Made by a program: the position numbers and the translations under genes. Of a stretch of DNA of 64,000 bases, positions 33,404 to 45,204 are shown one piece after another. The DNA comes from Impatiens glandulifera (taxonomy: Eukaryota; Streptophyta; Magnoliopsida; Ericales; Balsaminaceae): positions 22,354,616-22,418,615 of the forward strand of contig NC_061864.1 of assembly GCF_907164915.1 (NCBI RefSeq), given 5' to 3'. The notes below the pieces were generated by a model that did not search any database, was not told the origin of the DNA, and was given only the letters and a program-made list of their open reading frames with translations. The first letter of the stretch is position 1, and every line of letters starts with the position of its first letter.

Positions 33404-34024
33404 ATGGATTCTGTTTATCGTAAGAGCAAGCAAATCTGTCATAGCAGCAGCGGCGGAAGCAGTTTCCAGAGATCCATATCTCCTTCCGGAAGGTTCTGTT
33501 CATCATCAATTTCATCATCTTCATCTGCTTTCGCATCTTCAATCTCAGGTTTATCTTCAAACTCTAGCGGCGGTTTCTTCACTAGATCTGCTTCTCCAAC
33601 GCGTGTTAACTTCGGATCCTCTCAAACTTCTCAATCCATTCGCTTCTCCATCGATAGATCTACATCTCCTGGCCGTTCGATTGCAGTTGCGAATAAGCCG
33701 AAACAGAAGGTTTCAAGTCAGAAGAAAACATGTATGTGTTCGCCTACAACTCATCCAGGCTCTTTCAGATGTAGTCTTCATAAGAATGGAAATAACCGTC
33801 AGAGTAGTCAGAATCAACCGACGACGTATCATTCGAATCGGCTTTATGCAAGAAGATCGGCGATGACTAATTCTCTTGTTCGAATCGGAACTGTTGAAGG
33901 AGATCTGGTGAGAAGAGCTTTAGCTGCTTTGATACGTCCTTCGTCACATCAACAAAGGAGAAGAGCTGATTTCCAGCCAAGGCCGAGTCGGTTATCGATT
34001 ATGTCCAAGGCTGAAGATGATTGA
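33404..34024 (+). CDS. Plant serine-rich protein (small unknown family)
   Basis: Intronless, 206 residues. The N-terminal third is Ser/Gly-rich (SSISSSSSAFASSISGLSSN). It carries repeated S/T-x-S-P-x-R motifs (RSISPSGRF, RSASPTRVNF, RSTSPGRS). The conserved core CMCSPTTHPGSFRCSLHK lies near residues 110-127. The basic C-terminus (VRRALAALIRPSSHQQRRR) ends KAEDD. The Cys-Met-Cys ... Pro-Gly-Ser-Phe-Arg-Cys core identifies a plant-specific family known only as serine-rich protein-related (Arabidopsis At5g25280/At5g11090 type, from memory). The biochemical role is not established. Ser-Pro-Arg motifs could be phosphorylation sites (inference). The ATG is the first in the transcript after the TATA box. 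A 3' UTR with CTTCTTCTT-rich and TTTTTTTATATG tracts follows. Confidence 0.85.
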   Translation: MDSVYRKSKQICHSSSGGSSFQRSISPSGRFCSSSISSSSSAFASSISGLSSNSSGGFFTRSASPTRVNFGSSQTSQSIRFSIDRSTSPGRSIAVANKPKQKVSSQKKTCMCSPTTHPGSFRCSLHKNGNNRQSSQNQPTTYHSNRLYARRSAMTNSLVRIGTVEGDLVRRALAALIRPSSHQQRRRADFQPRPSRLSIMSKAEDD

Positions 34025-34671
34025 TTATTGAGTTTTTTTTGTTCTTCTTCTTCTTCAATATCCTACTTTTTTTTTATATGCAGTTGTTTTCAGTAGTTGT
34101 ATACTGAGCCGGTATTCCGGCGACGGCGAAAGGAGAATTGATCGGTACCATCCGCGGCCAATTTATGGCCCGATTTTTTCGATCTTCTTATAGGGGGGTG
34201 GGGTGGGGAAGAACATAGATCTTATCTATCTGCTATCCATCCATACATTAATTTAATTTCTCATATGTAAATCCATATCATTTAAAACGCTCAAACACAA
34301 ACTAAAATTGAGATCAAAACACAAGATTATGATGAAGACAATAAAGATTATATATATATATATTGATTTCATTTGGTTGTTCATATTAATGATCTGCGTT
34401 GTTTGTATCCATTGCAGTCTCTGTTCATGAATGTTGGTAATGTGGCGTGATAATTTCTTCGATAAGAGTGAAGAGATCAGATCTATCATCTGGGTTTATG
34501 GTATGAAAAATTTACAGTTTTTATATAAGTTGCCATTGATGAATTCTTTAAAGCTTTTTTCTTCAACATTTTGCAGGTTATTCTTCTATGGTGTTCAAAG
34601 AGATGCTTGTACTATCTATTTTTTAACAAATAGTACAAGTTTTGTTAAGATAGTACAAAATTATTTTCTTA
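34025..34671. other. 3' UTR/downstream flank of the serine-rich gene
   Basis: 34025-34240 is moderately GC-rich and likely 3' UTR. After 34240 it becomes AT-rich. A small inverted repeat, ACTATCTATTTTTTAACAAA against TTTTGTTAAGATAGTAC, lies at 34610-34660. No further gene. Confidence 0.45.
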
Positions 34672-35071
34672 TTATATAATATTTTTAATTATGATATTTT
34701 TATAATTGTTAATTGATAAGATTATAAATAAAATTTAATTTTAATGTAAAAATTAATTGTGTAAAATAAAATAAAATATTTATTATTTGATTTATATTAT
34801 AATAAATGTGATAAAATAATAATATTTTTATAAAATTTGATTTATTTTTATGTTTAATTATATTATATTAATATATTAAATTATAAAAAATGAGAAGTAT
34901 ATAAAATTATGTAGAAGGGCATCTTTTACAAATTTATGTTACATATGATTTATAATTTGTTTTTTTATAACATAATTGTAATTTATTACAATTAATTACA
35001 GTATTAAGATTTAAATTTCACTCTTAAATACATCTTCAAAGTGATAATTAATATAAAATATTTAAAATTTT

Positions 35072-35190
35072 AAAACAAATTTTTTCTATATTTAAAAATT
35101 GAAACTACCAAACACATATAAAATTAGTATATATCATTTATTAAACAAAATCTTTAAATAATAAATAAAATATAATGTATGTGTATTTGT
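35072..35190 (-). repeat. Micro-inverted segment between duplication copies
   Basis: TATTTAAAAATTGAAACTAC ... ATTAGTATATATCATTTA here is the reverse complement of 48792-48905 in copy B, while flanking sequence is collinear in direct orientation. A further diverged copy in the same orientation as this one lies near 37350-37450. Confidence 0.65.
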
Positions 35191-35457
35191 AACAATTATT
35201 TTTTCTTTTTTTATAGAGTTTATTAAATAAGATAATTATCATTGAATAATTTAAAATTTTATTTATCAATATTTTTATAGTTATCATTTTATTTATTAAT
35301 TTTAATTTATATGTAGGGTGTAAACACAAATTTAAGTAAAACTAAAATCTATATTATTTTGTATTTAAATAAAATTGTTGGGTTGCGAAAATGAGTTTAG
35401 GAGGAAATATTTATTAAAAATAGTGAGATATTTTATTAAATTTGGTTTAATTTTAAA

Positions 35458-35588
35458 CATAAAGTTTTGTAGCTTAGTGGTTCGACTTAAGAATTTTAAA
35501 TTTTATTTGGTTATTAGTTCGAATCTCACCAAAAACATATTTTTATCAATTTTTTAAGCTAGACTTAGACAAAAAAAAAAAAAAAAAA
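35458..35588 (+). mobile_element. Short tRNA-derived SINE
   Basis: The A-box-like GTAGCTTAGTGGTTCGA at 35469-35485 and the B-box-like AGTTCGAATCTCACC at 35517-35531 are spaced as in pol III promoters. The element ends in a run of about 19 A at 35570-35588. It is about 130 bp with no clear TSD. It is absent from the matching place in copy B, so it inserted after the duplication or was lost there. Confidence 0.6.
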
Positions 35589-35639
35589 TATCATCATTAA
35601 TTGTACCAGTGGTTGGGGCAGTCCAAAACTCAAGGCAAC

Positions 35640-36800
35640 AAAAATTTATATATTGATGTTGATTGACCGAAGTGTGAGGTCACACGATGAAGATGAGAGA
35701 CTAATTGAGTTTGGTGGTTAATCTGTGGAAGGATAAAGACCGGTAACAAATGAGGTATTGATGGTTAAAAATATGTGAATGAAATGTTTATTAATTGAAA
35801 TGTGAAAGTGTAGGAGGTCATTAGATTAGAGATACATTAATATTAATGATTGGTTTGTCGATATAATAAGAGAGATGTGAAAGTGTGAGATCATGAGATG
35901 AGATGTCGATTGAGATTTGTGGTTAATTTTTTGAGAGATAAGATGTGTGTGATAAGAGGTCAGTAACAAAAGAAATATTGATGATGTCATTATATTACGA
36001 GATGGTTGAAGTGCAAAAATGTTCAAAATGATGTCACGAGATATTGTTGGTTAAAGAAGTATGAATGAAATGTTGATTGACAGAAGTGTGAAAGTGTGAG
36101 ATTGCGTGATGAGAAGTCGATTGTGATTGATAGTTGATTTTTCGAGGATAAAATGCGGTAACAAATAAGATATTGGTGGTTAAAAGTATATGAATGAGAT
36201 GTTGATTGACCAAGTGTGAAAATGTGTGAGGTCATTAGATTAGAGGTCAATTTGGATCGGTAGTTGTGTTGTCGATGAAATAAGAAGCGTGTTAAAATTT
36301 GTGGTTACGAGATAAGAGGTCGACTGGTGATTAGTTTGACGAGTGATTAGATATGTGTGAATGTGTGAGGTTTTAAGATTAGAGGTCGCGGTAAGAGGAT
36401 AAGAGGTTGGCAACAAGGAAATATTGGTGAGGTCGCAGTAATATGATACGAGACATTTGGAGTATAAAATTGTCAAAAGGAGGTCACACGATTAATAATG
36501 AGAGGTTCATTGGGAAACAAAGAATATTAATGGTTAAATATGTGATTAAGATGATTGATTGACTAAATTATGAAAAAGAGGTCATAAGATAAGATAAGAT
36601 TTAGTTGATGGTTGATTTGTCGAAATAGAAGTAAGGATTCACGTTAATAATATGAGATGGTTATGTATAAAATACACAAATTACGGTTGTATTGATATGT
36701 CCATTAGAGATAAAAAAAATATTGGTGATTAAATTTGTGAATAAAATTGTTGGTTGATTGAAGAAATGAGGGGATCATGATGTGTTTATTGATTTGCTAA
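35640..36800. repeat. Degenerate ~72-bp minisatellite block 2 (copy A)
   Basis: Same unit as 10170-11300 (GTGTGAAAGTGTGAGGTCAC, GAGGTCGATTGTGATTG, GATTTGTCGAGGGATAAGAG variants) and collinear with 49170-50230 in copy B, so the block predates the segmental duplication. Confidence 0.65.
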
Positions 36801-38464
36801 AAGTGATGGTTATACTGGTTGAGTTTATAAATTAACAAAATGTGAGAGATATATCATATAAAATAAAGTTTATTAAATAAGATTATTGTGATTTGAATAT
36901 TATGAAATTTTATTTATCAATATTTTTATTGGTTATATATATTTAATCGCAGTTTAATTTTTTAAATATCATTCTAATATTAGTGTAGATAAAGTAATAT
37001 TTTAAAATATATTTTAATTATATATATTAAAAATTTTAATACTTTTTACTCTTAATGTTTCCGAAACAATAAAAAAAAAAGTATATTTTATAATATATAA
37101 AGTAATTGTGTAAAATATAATATAATAAAAAGTGATAACAATAAAATATTAAAATGTTTTTATAAATATAGTTTTATTATATTATAAAATTAATAAGTAT
37201 ACTAAATTCTTGTACAAGTGCATCAATTACAAAATTTTATTTATATATGATTTATAATTTGTTCTTTTTCAACAGAATAATAGTTTAATACAATTAATTA
37301 CATTATTAAGATTCTCACTTAAATAAAGTTAACTAAGTATTTGTCAATATTTAAAAGTTGATATTATAAAACACCATATAAAATTAGTATATATCTTTGA
37401 CTAAACAAATTATTTGTTAATAACTAAAATATAATGTATTAAAATGAACATGATATATAATAACAGTTTTTTTTGTAGTGTTTATTTTTGTATAGATAAC
37501 TCCACCAATTTATTTCAGATGATTTAAAAGAAAAAATCCCATAAATTTAGTCTTATCATTATTGTTATTTAAATATTTAAAAAAAATTTAAGTGCCAATA
37601 TTTTTTATTGATAAAAAGTACAATATACATTCTATTTTCTCGCTATAAAAAAATAGTTTTAGAAAAGTTAAAAAATCATTTCTATTGATCATTTTTATGA
37701 TATTTTTCAGCATGAGAGGTGATATTTACGTTTGATGTGACATCTTATGTAATCGGATTGAATTTTTATCTCAAATTTTTTTATTTGAATAATTTTCTTA
37801 ATTATATTCTCCGAGATTGTGTTGATGATATTTTTTTTAGTACGTGTCTTTCGCTTTTAAACGTAAATGAAACGAAATGATCAAATTTGAAGTTGTTTTT
37901 CATGTTTTCAATAATGAATTATTTAATTTGTTCTTTAATATGAAGTCTCTCCTACATGTATTCTCTCATAATTTGTACGAGTTTTTTTATTTTTATTTTG
38001 ACCATACATAAATTGTAAATTATCTTTTGTCATGACCTTTTTCGGCGTTGTTTACCGACCCTGGTCTAAATATAATTTCAAGTACCGCTCAATATATTTG
38101 GTAGAGATTTTTCTGATATCGTGTTATTGGTTCATTCGACTTTCTCTACTTTCAACACTCATCGTTTAAAACTCAAATGAATTCATTTTCGAAATAATCC
38201 TCAACAAAGTACATGATTGTTAGATCGTATCTATTAAAAATTTTAATTTGTAAATTATTATTACAATCTAATATATATCATCAATTATATTAATTGTTAT
38301 ATATGTATCTTATTTATTAATTATTTTTTTTTATATATAACTCTATATTTATTTATGGAGAATTAATTTCTTATAAAAATAAAATAAATATTGTAAGTGT
38401 AAAATAAGTACGTGATGGATATGTTTACCCATTTAGAGGAAATTTTGTGACATTATTTATAGTT
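36801..38464. other. AT-rich tail of duplication copy A before the copia insertion
   Basis: No gene. 36855-37500 repeats, in direct orientation, modules also found before the minisatellite at 34700-35330 (AGTTTATTAAATAAGAT, TACAATTAATTACA.TATTAAG, ATAAAATTAGTATATATC). The minisatellite is therefore bracketed by related AT-rich sequence. Confidence 0.5.
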
Positions 38465-38944
38465 TGAAATTGGACTTAGGGTTTTGAGACCCAATTTGAC
38501 GTGTTTCAATATTATGTACAAAAATGAGGTATGAAGATATGTGCGATTATTTGTTGGCTTAAAAATGCATGAAATCACATAATGGTGAAGATGTCAATCA
38601 AGTCGTATTATTATGGAAATGTCAATTAAATCGCCATGAGATCTCATATCATGATGGAAATGTCAAATATATCACATGATATTTACCCTAATTATGACAT
38701 TATAAACGAGAAGAGTGAAAGAGACTAAAACCTAGAACAAACAGAGAGAGAGTTAGAGTAATTCTTAATATAATTCTATTGAATCGATTCTCCGAAAGTA
38801 GGAGGTAGGACATTGTTGGTCCGAACCTGTGTAAGATTCTTGTATCGTTATTTCGTTATTTCTTACTTTTAGACTATTGTTCTACATTCCACTACAATTG
38901 CTATTATTTTGATTTCATTCTTAAGGTGATACTTTTTCACCACA
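38465..38944 (+). repeat. 5' LTR of the 38.5-45.7 kb copia
   Basis: It starts TGAAATTGGACTTAGGGTTT and ends TTTTTCACCACA. It aligns along its length with 45205-45711 (shared blocks ATGTGCGATTATTTGTT, TCACATGAT, TTACCCTAATTAT, GTCGTTATTTCGTT-like). Confidence 0.85.
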
Positions 38945-38947
38945 AAC

Positions 38948-38960
38948 TGGTATCAAAGCC
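38948..38960 (+). other. Primer-binding site (tRNA-Met type)
   Basis: TGGTATCAAAGCC directly follows the 5' LTR. It differs by one base from the common plant copia PBS complementary to initiator Met-tRNA. Confidence 0.8.
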
Positions 38961-39059
38961 AGGTTGGGCTAAAGTGGTCACAGTTCGATTTTTTTTTGTG
39001 AGTTTTCTTGATTTGGTCAATTATTTTGAATATTTGAGATGGGTTAACTTCTAGGGTTG

Positions 39060-42000
39060 ATATCGAGAAGTTCGATGAGACGATGTACTTTTAGTTATGG
39101 AAGATGAAGATGAGGGCACACTTAGGCAACATGGGAGTTGCTAAAGCACTCAATGGGGAATAACAATTACTAGTCTCGGTGTACGCGAAGAAAAAAGAAA
39201 AAGGTGTTGGAAATGGCCTATAACACCTTGTTTCTTAGTTTAAGTGATAAGGTCCTGTGAGAGGTTGCTAGTATCACGACGACAACAGAGGTGTGACTTC
39301 AGAAGAGTCTTTGTATATGACTAAGATTCTATTATCTCGGATCTACATCAAACAAAGATTCTTCAACTTTGGAATGGATGAGGGGAAGGACTTGCAGACA
39401 CATCTCGATGATTATGTCAATATTCTCCTTGATTTGGAAAACATCGGGGAGAAATACAAGGATGAGGATAATGCACTAATGTTTTAATTCTTTACCAAAG
39501 TCGTATAAGACGTTCGTAGACATACTCGAGAATGGGAGGGATGAACTTACCCTCGATGATGTGATGAGTGCGTTGAGATCGAAGACCAAAAGAAGAATAA
39601 TGAAGAGAGCAATGTAAGTGGAGATGGACTCTTAGTTCAAGGAAGAACCGAGAGGAGAGATAATAATAGCAATAAGAAGAGGCGTTTGAAGTCTCTCAGG
39701 AAGAAATCTACTAAGTTCTACAATTGTGAAAAGGAGGGACACTTTAAGCGAGATTGTCTAAATTTGAGTAACAACGAGAAGAAGAGTGGATAAGCGGTGA
39801 TTGTTTAAGAGGTTAAGAATGGGTGCGAAAGTGTGAATGTTCTCGTTGTCTCCATTAATCAGTCCGACAAGCATTGGATTATGGATTACGGGTGTTCGTT
39901 CCATATGACACATAACGAGAGTTAGTTCGAGACCTATGAGAAGACATTAATGGGCAAGGTTTTGTTAGGTAACAACAAGTCTTGTAGGGTGATGGGGATC
40001 GAAATAGTGCGTTTGAAGATGCTTGATAAAATCGAGAGGGTATTGAAGGACATACACCGTGTCCTAGACCTTCAGAGGAATTTAATCTCTCTCGGCTCAC
40101 TAGACCAACTTGATTTTGCATGATAAGGTGAGAAGAACGTATTGAGGGTCAGAAAGGGGTCGCTTGTGGTAATGAGAAGCATGCGAGAGAAGAGTCTTTA
40201 CGTTTTTTCAAGGCAACAACTTGGTTGGTGATATGGCGGCAATGAAGAGGCCTCGAGATGTATCACCAATGAGTCTATGGCATAAAGATTGGGGCACATG
40301 TGTGAGAGGGGTTTGAAGGAGTTAAGTAAGTGAGACTATTTTGTCAAGGAAAAACTTGATGATTTGGAGTTTTATGAGAACTACATATACGGTAAATCTA
40401 CGAGGGTGAAGTTTGGGCACTCAATTTTGGTGACTCGAGAGATGCTCATTTATGTTTACTTAGACTTGTGGGGGTCGGCGATGACTGCAACTCTAAGTGG
40501 AGGTCGATACTTTATCACCTTCATTGATGATTGTTCGCGCAAGTTTTGGGTATACATCTTGAAGCATAATGATGAAAAATTTACTAAGTTCAAGGAGTAA
40601 AAAAAGATGGTAGAAACTCAGACCGGGAAGAAGGTTAAAAAGCTCCAAATATATAACTGTTTAGAGTACCTAGACGAGAAGTTCAATAATTTTATCAAGG
40701 AAGAAGGAATGGTTTGTCACAAAACGTCCGATAGACACCACAACAGAATGACTTGTTGGAGCTAATGAACAGAACACTACTTGAGTGTGTCCGGTGTATG
40801 TTGTTTGAGGTCGGTCTACCGAAGTAGTTTTGGGTGGGGTGGTTAACACTATGGCTTATCTTATCAATCGTTGTTCATCAAAGACATTGGAATGCAAGAC
40901 ACCGGAAGAAGTTTGTAATGATGCTCCTCCAAAACTCGTCAACCTAAAGGTATTTAGGTGTTTGGCTTACATGCAACAATGGAATGGAAAACTTGATCCG
41001 AGAGCGAATAAGTGTATGTTTGTTGGATACTTGGAGGGATTAAAGGGTTGGAAACTGGTTTACAAGGACGGGGAGACGACCAAGTACATCATTAGCCGTG
41101 ACGTGGTCTTTAGAGAAACCGAGTCATATTATGGAGCAACATAGTCAATCGAAGTTGATGAAGTTGCTAGAGATGACCGAATTTGTGGTGGTGTTCCTAG
41201 AAGGGATTACTAAAGAATCGGTAAATATGAGGGATGCTATTGAAGAGGATGAAATAGACGACCAGGTAGAGGAGGAAGGTACATATCTAGAAGAGAACCT
41301 TAGCTTCTACAAGTTAACACGAGATAAAGAATGTAGGACAACCCATGCTCCGAAGAGATTTGGATACTTTGATTTGTAGGCATTTGCATTCCTTATGGTA
41401 TATGAGGTACTAGATTCAGAGTTGAGATCGTTTAGAGAAGCGATGGAGATCAATGAGAGAATCGAGTGGAAGCGTGCTATGACAGAGGAGATGACATCGC
41501 TTAGCAAAAATGAGACGAGGAAATTGGTGGATAAACTCAAGAATTAGTGGGTGGTTGGTTCAAAGCAGGTGGTTGGTTCAAAATGGGTGTTCAAGTGCAA
41601 AGAAGGTGTAGAGGGTAGTAACAAACTAAGGTTTAAGGCGAGATTGGTAGTTAAGGACTTCACAAAATACAAATGGTCAACTTTAACGAGATTTACACCC
41701 CAATAGTGAAACACACGTCCATTCGTGTGTTACCCACTCTAGTGAATTAGTTTGACTAGGAGCTCGAGCAAATGGACGTGAAGATGAAATTTCTTCATGG
41801 GAACTTGGATGAGATGATCTTCATGACGCAACCCAAGGGGTTCGTCAAACCCGGTGATGAAGACAACGTATGTATCCTTAAATGCTCGCCCTATGGTTTG
41901 AAACAATCCACAAGAAAATGGTATTTGCACTTTGATGAGTTCATGGTTCATAATGATTTCGTGATGAACAATTTTGATAGTTGTGTCTATGTCAAGTGGG

Positions 42001-43012
42001 TTGATGGTTGCGGGGTCTTCCTATTATTATACGTGGATGATATGTTGATCACACCGAAAAACAAGGAAACGATTTGCAAGATCAAGAGTTTGCTAAGGAG
42101 TGAGTTTGAGATGAAGGATATAAGACCGGAAAAGAAAATTTTGGGAATGGTGATTGAGAGGGATCGGGATAAAGGCTCCATGTTCGTGTCTCAAAGCGAC
42201 TACCTCCAAAAAGTGGTGGCCAAGTTCAGGATGTTTGACGCTAAGGCGGTTCAAACGTCATTAACTACTCATTTCAAGCTTTCTTCAAAGATATCACAAA
42301 TATAGAGGAGGAAAAGGTGAGAATGTCAAACACCCTATATGCGAGTGCCGTTGGGAGCCTAATGTATGCAATGATATGTACGTGACCCAATCTTGCTCAC
42401 GCGGTTAGTCTTGTTAGTCATTTTATGGTGAAACTGAGGAAAGAACATTGGGAAGCAACGAAGTGGGTTCTCTGTTACGTTAGGAGATCCTTAGATGTCA
42501 GTCTTTGTTTTAAACGGACGGGTGTAGGTGATGATAAGTTGAGAGGATATGTTGATGCTGATTTTGCAGGTGACTTGGACAAGAGAAGGTCCCTAACGGG
42601 ATATGTGTTTACCCTATTTGGATGCTCGGTAAGTTGAAAGGCACAATTACAATCCATAGTTTCCTTTTCAATAACGGAGGCTGAGTATATCGCTGTGATG
42701 AAGGGCTTCAAAGAATAACTTTAGTTGAAGGGTCTCATGGGTGAATTTGGGGTGAAGCACGATAAAATGGAGTTGTTTTGCGATAACCAAATAGCCATAC
42801 ACTTATCCAAGAACTCGATGTTTCATGAGAGCACAAAAAACATCGACATTCGACTTCACTACATTCGAGATGTCACAACGAGTGAAGCGATATTTATGGA
42901 GAAGGTTTACATCGATGAGAATCCCACAAATATGGCCATGAAAGTGGTGACGAGAATCAAGTTTCGAAAATGTTGCGACTTGATTCACGTCATAAAGGCT
43001 GGAAAGTAACCA
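39060..43012 (+). pseudogene. copia gag-pol relic (gag, PR, IN, RT, RNase H)
   Basis: Domains appear in copia order on plus. Gag remnant with a knuckle lacking its first Cys (FYNCEKEGHFKRDC, about 39717). Protease DSG changed to DYG (about 39885). Integrase core ITFIDDCSRKFWVYILKHND (40521). RT core 41772-42305 with MDVKMKFLHGNL, YGLKQSTRKWYLHF and intact YVDD (about 42030). RNase H with GYVDADFAGDLDKRRSLTGY (42546) and TEAEYIA (42675). Many stops fall at expected Trp or Gln codons (for example W to TGA in the usual SWKAQLQS phrase at 42633), as expected from decay of methylated cytosines. Not functional. Confidence 0.85.
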
Positions 43013-45159
43013 GAGAAGTAGGAGGATCGGTTCTAGGTTGTTTTTGGTGATGAGTTGGAAGGCACAATTACAATCCATAGTTGCCTTTTCAACAACGGAG
43101 GCTGAGTATATCGCTATGATGAAGGGCTTTAAGGAATACCTTTAGTTGAAGGGTCTCGTGGGTGAATTTGGGGTGAAGCACGATAAAATGAAGTTGTTTT
43201 GCGATAACCAAATCACCATACACTTGTCCAAGAACTCGATGTTTCATGAGAGCACAAAAAACATCGACATTCGACTTCACTACATTCGAGATGTCACAAC
43301 GAGTGAAGCGATATTTGTGGAGAATGTTTACATCGATGAGAATCCCACAGATATGGCCATGAAAGTGGTGACGAGAATCACGTTTCGAAAATGTTGCGAC
43401 TTGATTCACGTCATAAAGGCTGGAAAGTAACCAGAGAAGTAGGAGGATCGGTTCTAGGTTGTTTTTGGTGATGAGTTGGAAGGCACAATTACAATCCATA
43501 GTTGCCTTTTCAACAACGGAGGCTGAGTATATCGCTATGATGAAGGGCTTTAAGGAATACCTTTAGTTGAAGGGTCTCGTGGGTGAATTTGGGGTGAAGC
43601 ACGATAAAATGAAGTTGTTTTGCGATAACCAAATCGCCATACACTTGTCCAAGAACTCGATGTTTCATGAGAGCACAAAAAACATCGACATTCGACTTCA
43701 CTACATTCGAGATGTCACAACGAGTGAAGCGATATTTGTGGAGAATGTTTACATCGATGAGAATCCCACAGATATGGCCATGAAAGTGGTGACGAGAATC
43801 ACGTTTCGAAAATGTTGCGACTTGATTCACGTCATAAAGGCTGGAAAGTAACTAGAGAAGTAGGAGGATCGGTTCTAGGTTGTTTTTGGTGATGAGTTGG
43901 AAGGCACAATTACAATCCATAGTTGCCTTTTCAACAACGGAGGCTGAGTATATCGCTATGATGAAGGGCTTTAAGGAATACCTTTAGTTGAAGGGTCTCG
44001 TGGGTGAATTTGGGGTGAAGCACGATAAAATGAAGTTGTTTTGCGATAACCAAATCGCCATACACTTGTCCAAGAACTCGATGTTTCATGAGAGCACAAA
44101 AAACATCGACATTCGACTTCACTACATTCGAGATGTCACAACGAGTGAAGCGATATTTGTGGAGAATGTTTACATCGATGAGAATCCCACAGATATGGCC
44201 ATGAAAGTGGTGACGAGAATCACGTTTCGAAAATGTTGCGATTTGATTCACGTCATAAAGGCTGGAAAGTAACCAGAGAAGTAGGAGGATCGGTTCTATG
44301 TTGTTTTTGGTGATGAGTTGGAAGGCACAATTATAATCCATAGTTGCCTTTTCAACAACGGAGGCTGAGTATATCGCTATGATGAAGGGCTTTAAGGAAT
44401 ACCTTTAGTTGAAGGGTCTCGTGGGTGAATTTGGGGTGAAGCACGATAAAATGAAGTTGTTTTGCGATAACCAAATCGCCATACACTTGTCCAAGAACTC
44501 GATGTTTCATGAGAGCACAAAAAACATCGACATTCGACTTCACTACATTCGAGATGTCACAACGAGTGAAGCGATATTTGTGGAGAATGTTTACATCGAT
44601 GAGAATCCCACAGATATGGCCATGAAAGTGGTGACGAGAATCACGTTTCGAAAATGTTACGACTTGATTCACGTCATAAAGGCTGGAAAGTAACCAGAGA
44701 AGTAGGAGGATCGGTTCTATGTTGTTTTTGGTGATGAGTTGGAAGGCCCAATTATAATCCATAGTTGCCTTTTCAACAACGGAGGCTGAGTATATCGCTA
44801 TGATGAAGGGCTTTAAGGAATACCTTTAGTTGAAGGGTCTCGTGGGTGAATTTGGGGTGAAGCACGATAAAATGAAGTTGTTTTGCGATAACCAAATTGC
44901 CATACACTTGTCCAAGAACTCGATGTTTCATGAGAGCACAAAAAACATCGACATTCGACTTCACTACATTCGAGATGTCACAACGAGTGAAGCGATATTT
45001 GTGGAGAATGTTTACATCGATGAGAATCCCACAGATATGGCCATGAAAGTGGTGACGAGAATCACGTTTCGAAAATGTTGCGACTTGATTCACGTCATAA
45101 AGGCTGGAAAGTAACCAGAGAAGTAGGAGGATTGGTTCTAGGATGTTTTTGGTGATGAG
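42634..45159 (+). repeat. Six exact 421-bp tandem copies of copia RNase H end
   Basis: Units start at 42634, 43055, 43476, 43897, 44318 and 44739. The total of 2526 bp is exactly 6 x 421. Each unit runs from TTG(G/A)AAGGCACAATTA to TTTTTGGTGATGAG and encodes the last part of RNase H plus the tail (94-residue frames at 42725, 43146, 43567, 43988, 44409, 44830). Unit 1 is the most diverged. Units 2-6 differ from one another by only a few bases. 421 is not a multiple of three, so the frame shifts at each junction and the array cannot encode one fusion. The 136-162 residue frames on the minus strand are antisense shadows. Confidence 0.95.
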
Positions 45160-45204
45160 GCTCATTCGTTTGACAATAAACATAAAGGTAAGGTGGAGAA
45201 CTTG

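Noticed and set aside
35469..35531. tRNA gene
   Set aside because: A and B boxes are present but no acceptor stem, anticodon arm or plausible cloverleaf. The poly-A tail points to a SINE.
36023..36476. Short Ser/His/Thr-rich minus frames in the 72-bp minisatellite
   Set aside because: Repeat-derived and not conserved between copy A and copy B.
42634..45159. CRISPR-like array (regular direct repeats)
   Set aside because: Units are 421 bp, contiguous without spacers, and derive from copia RNase H in a plant genome.
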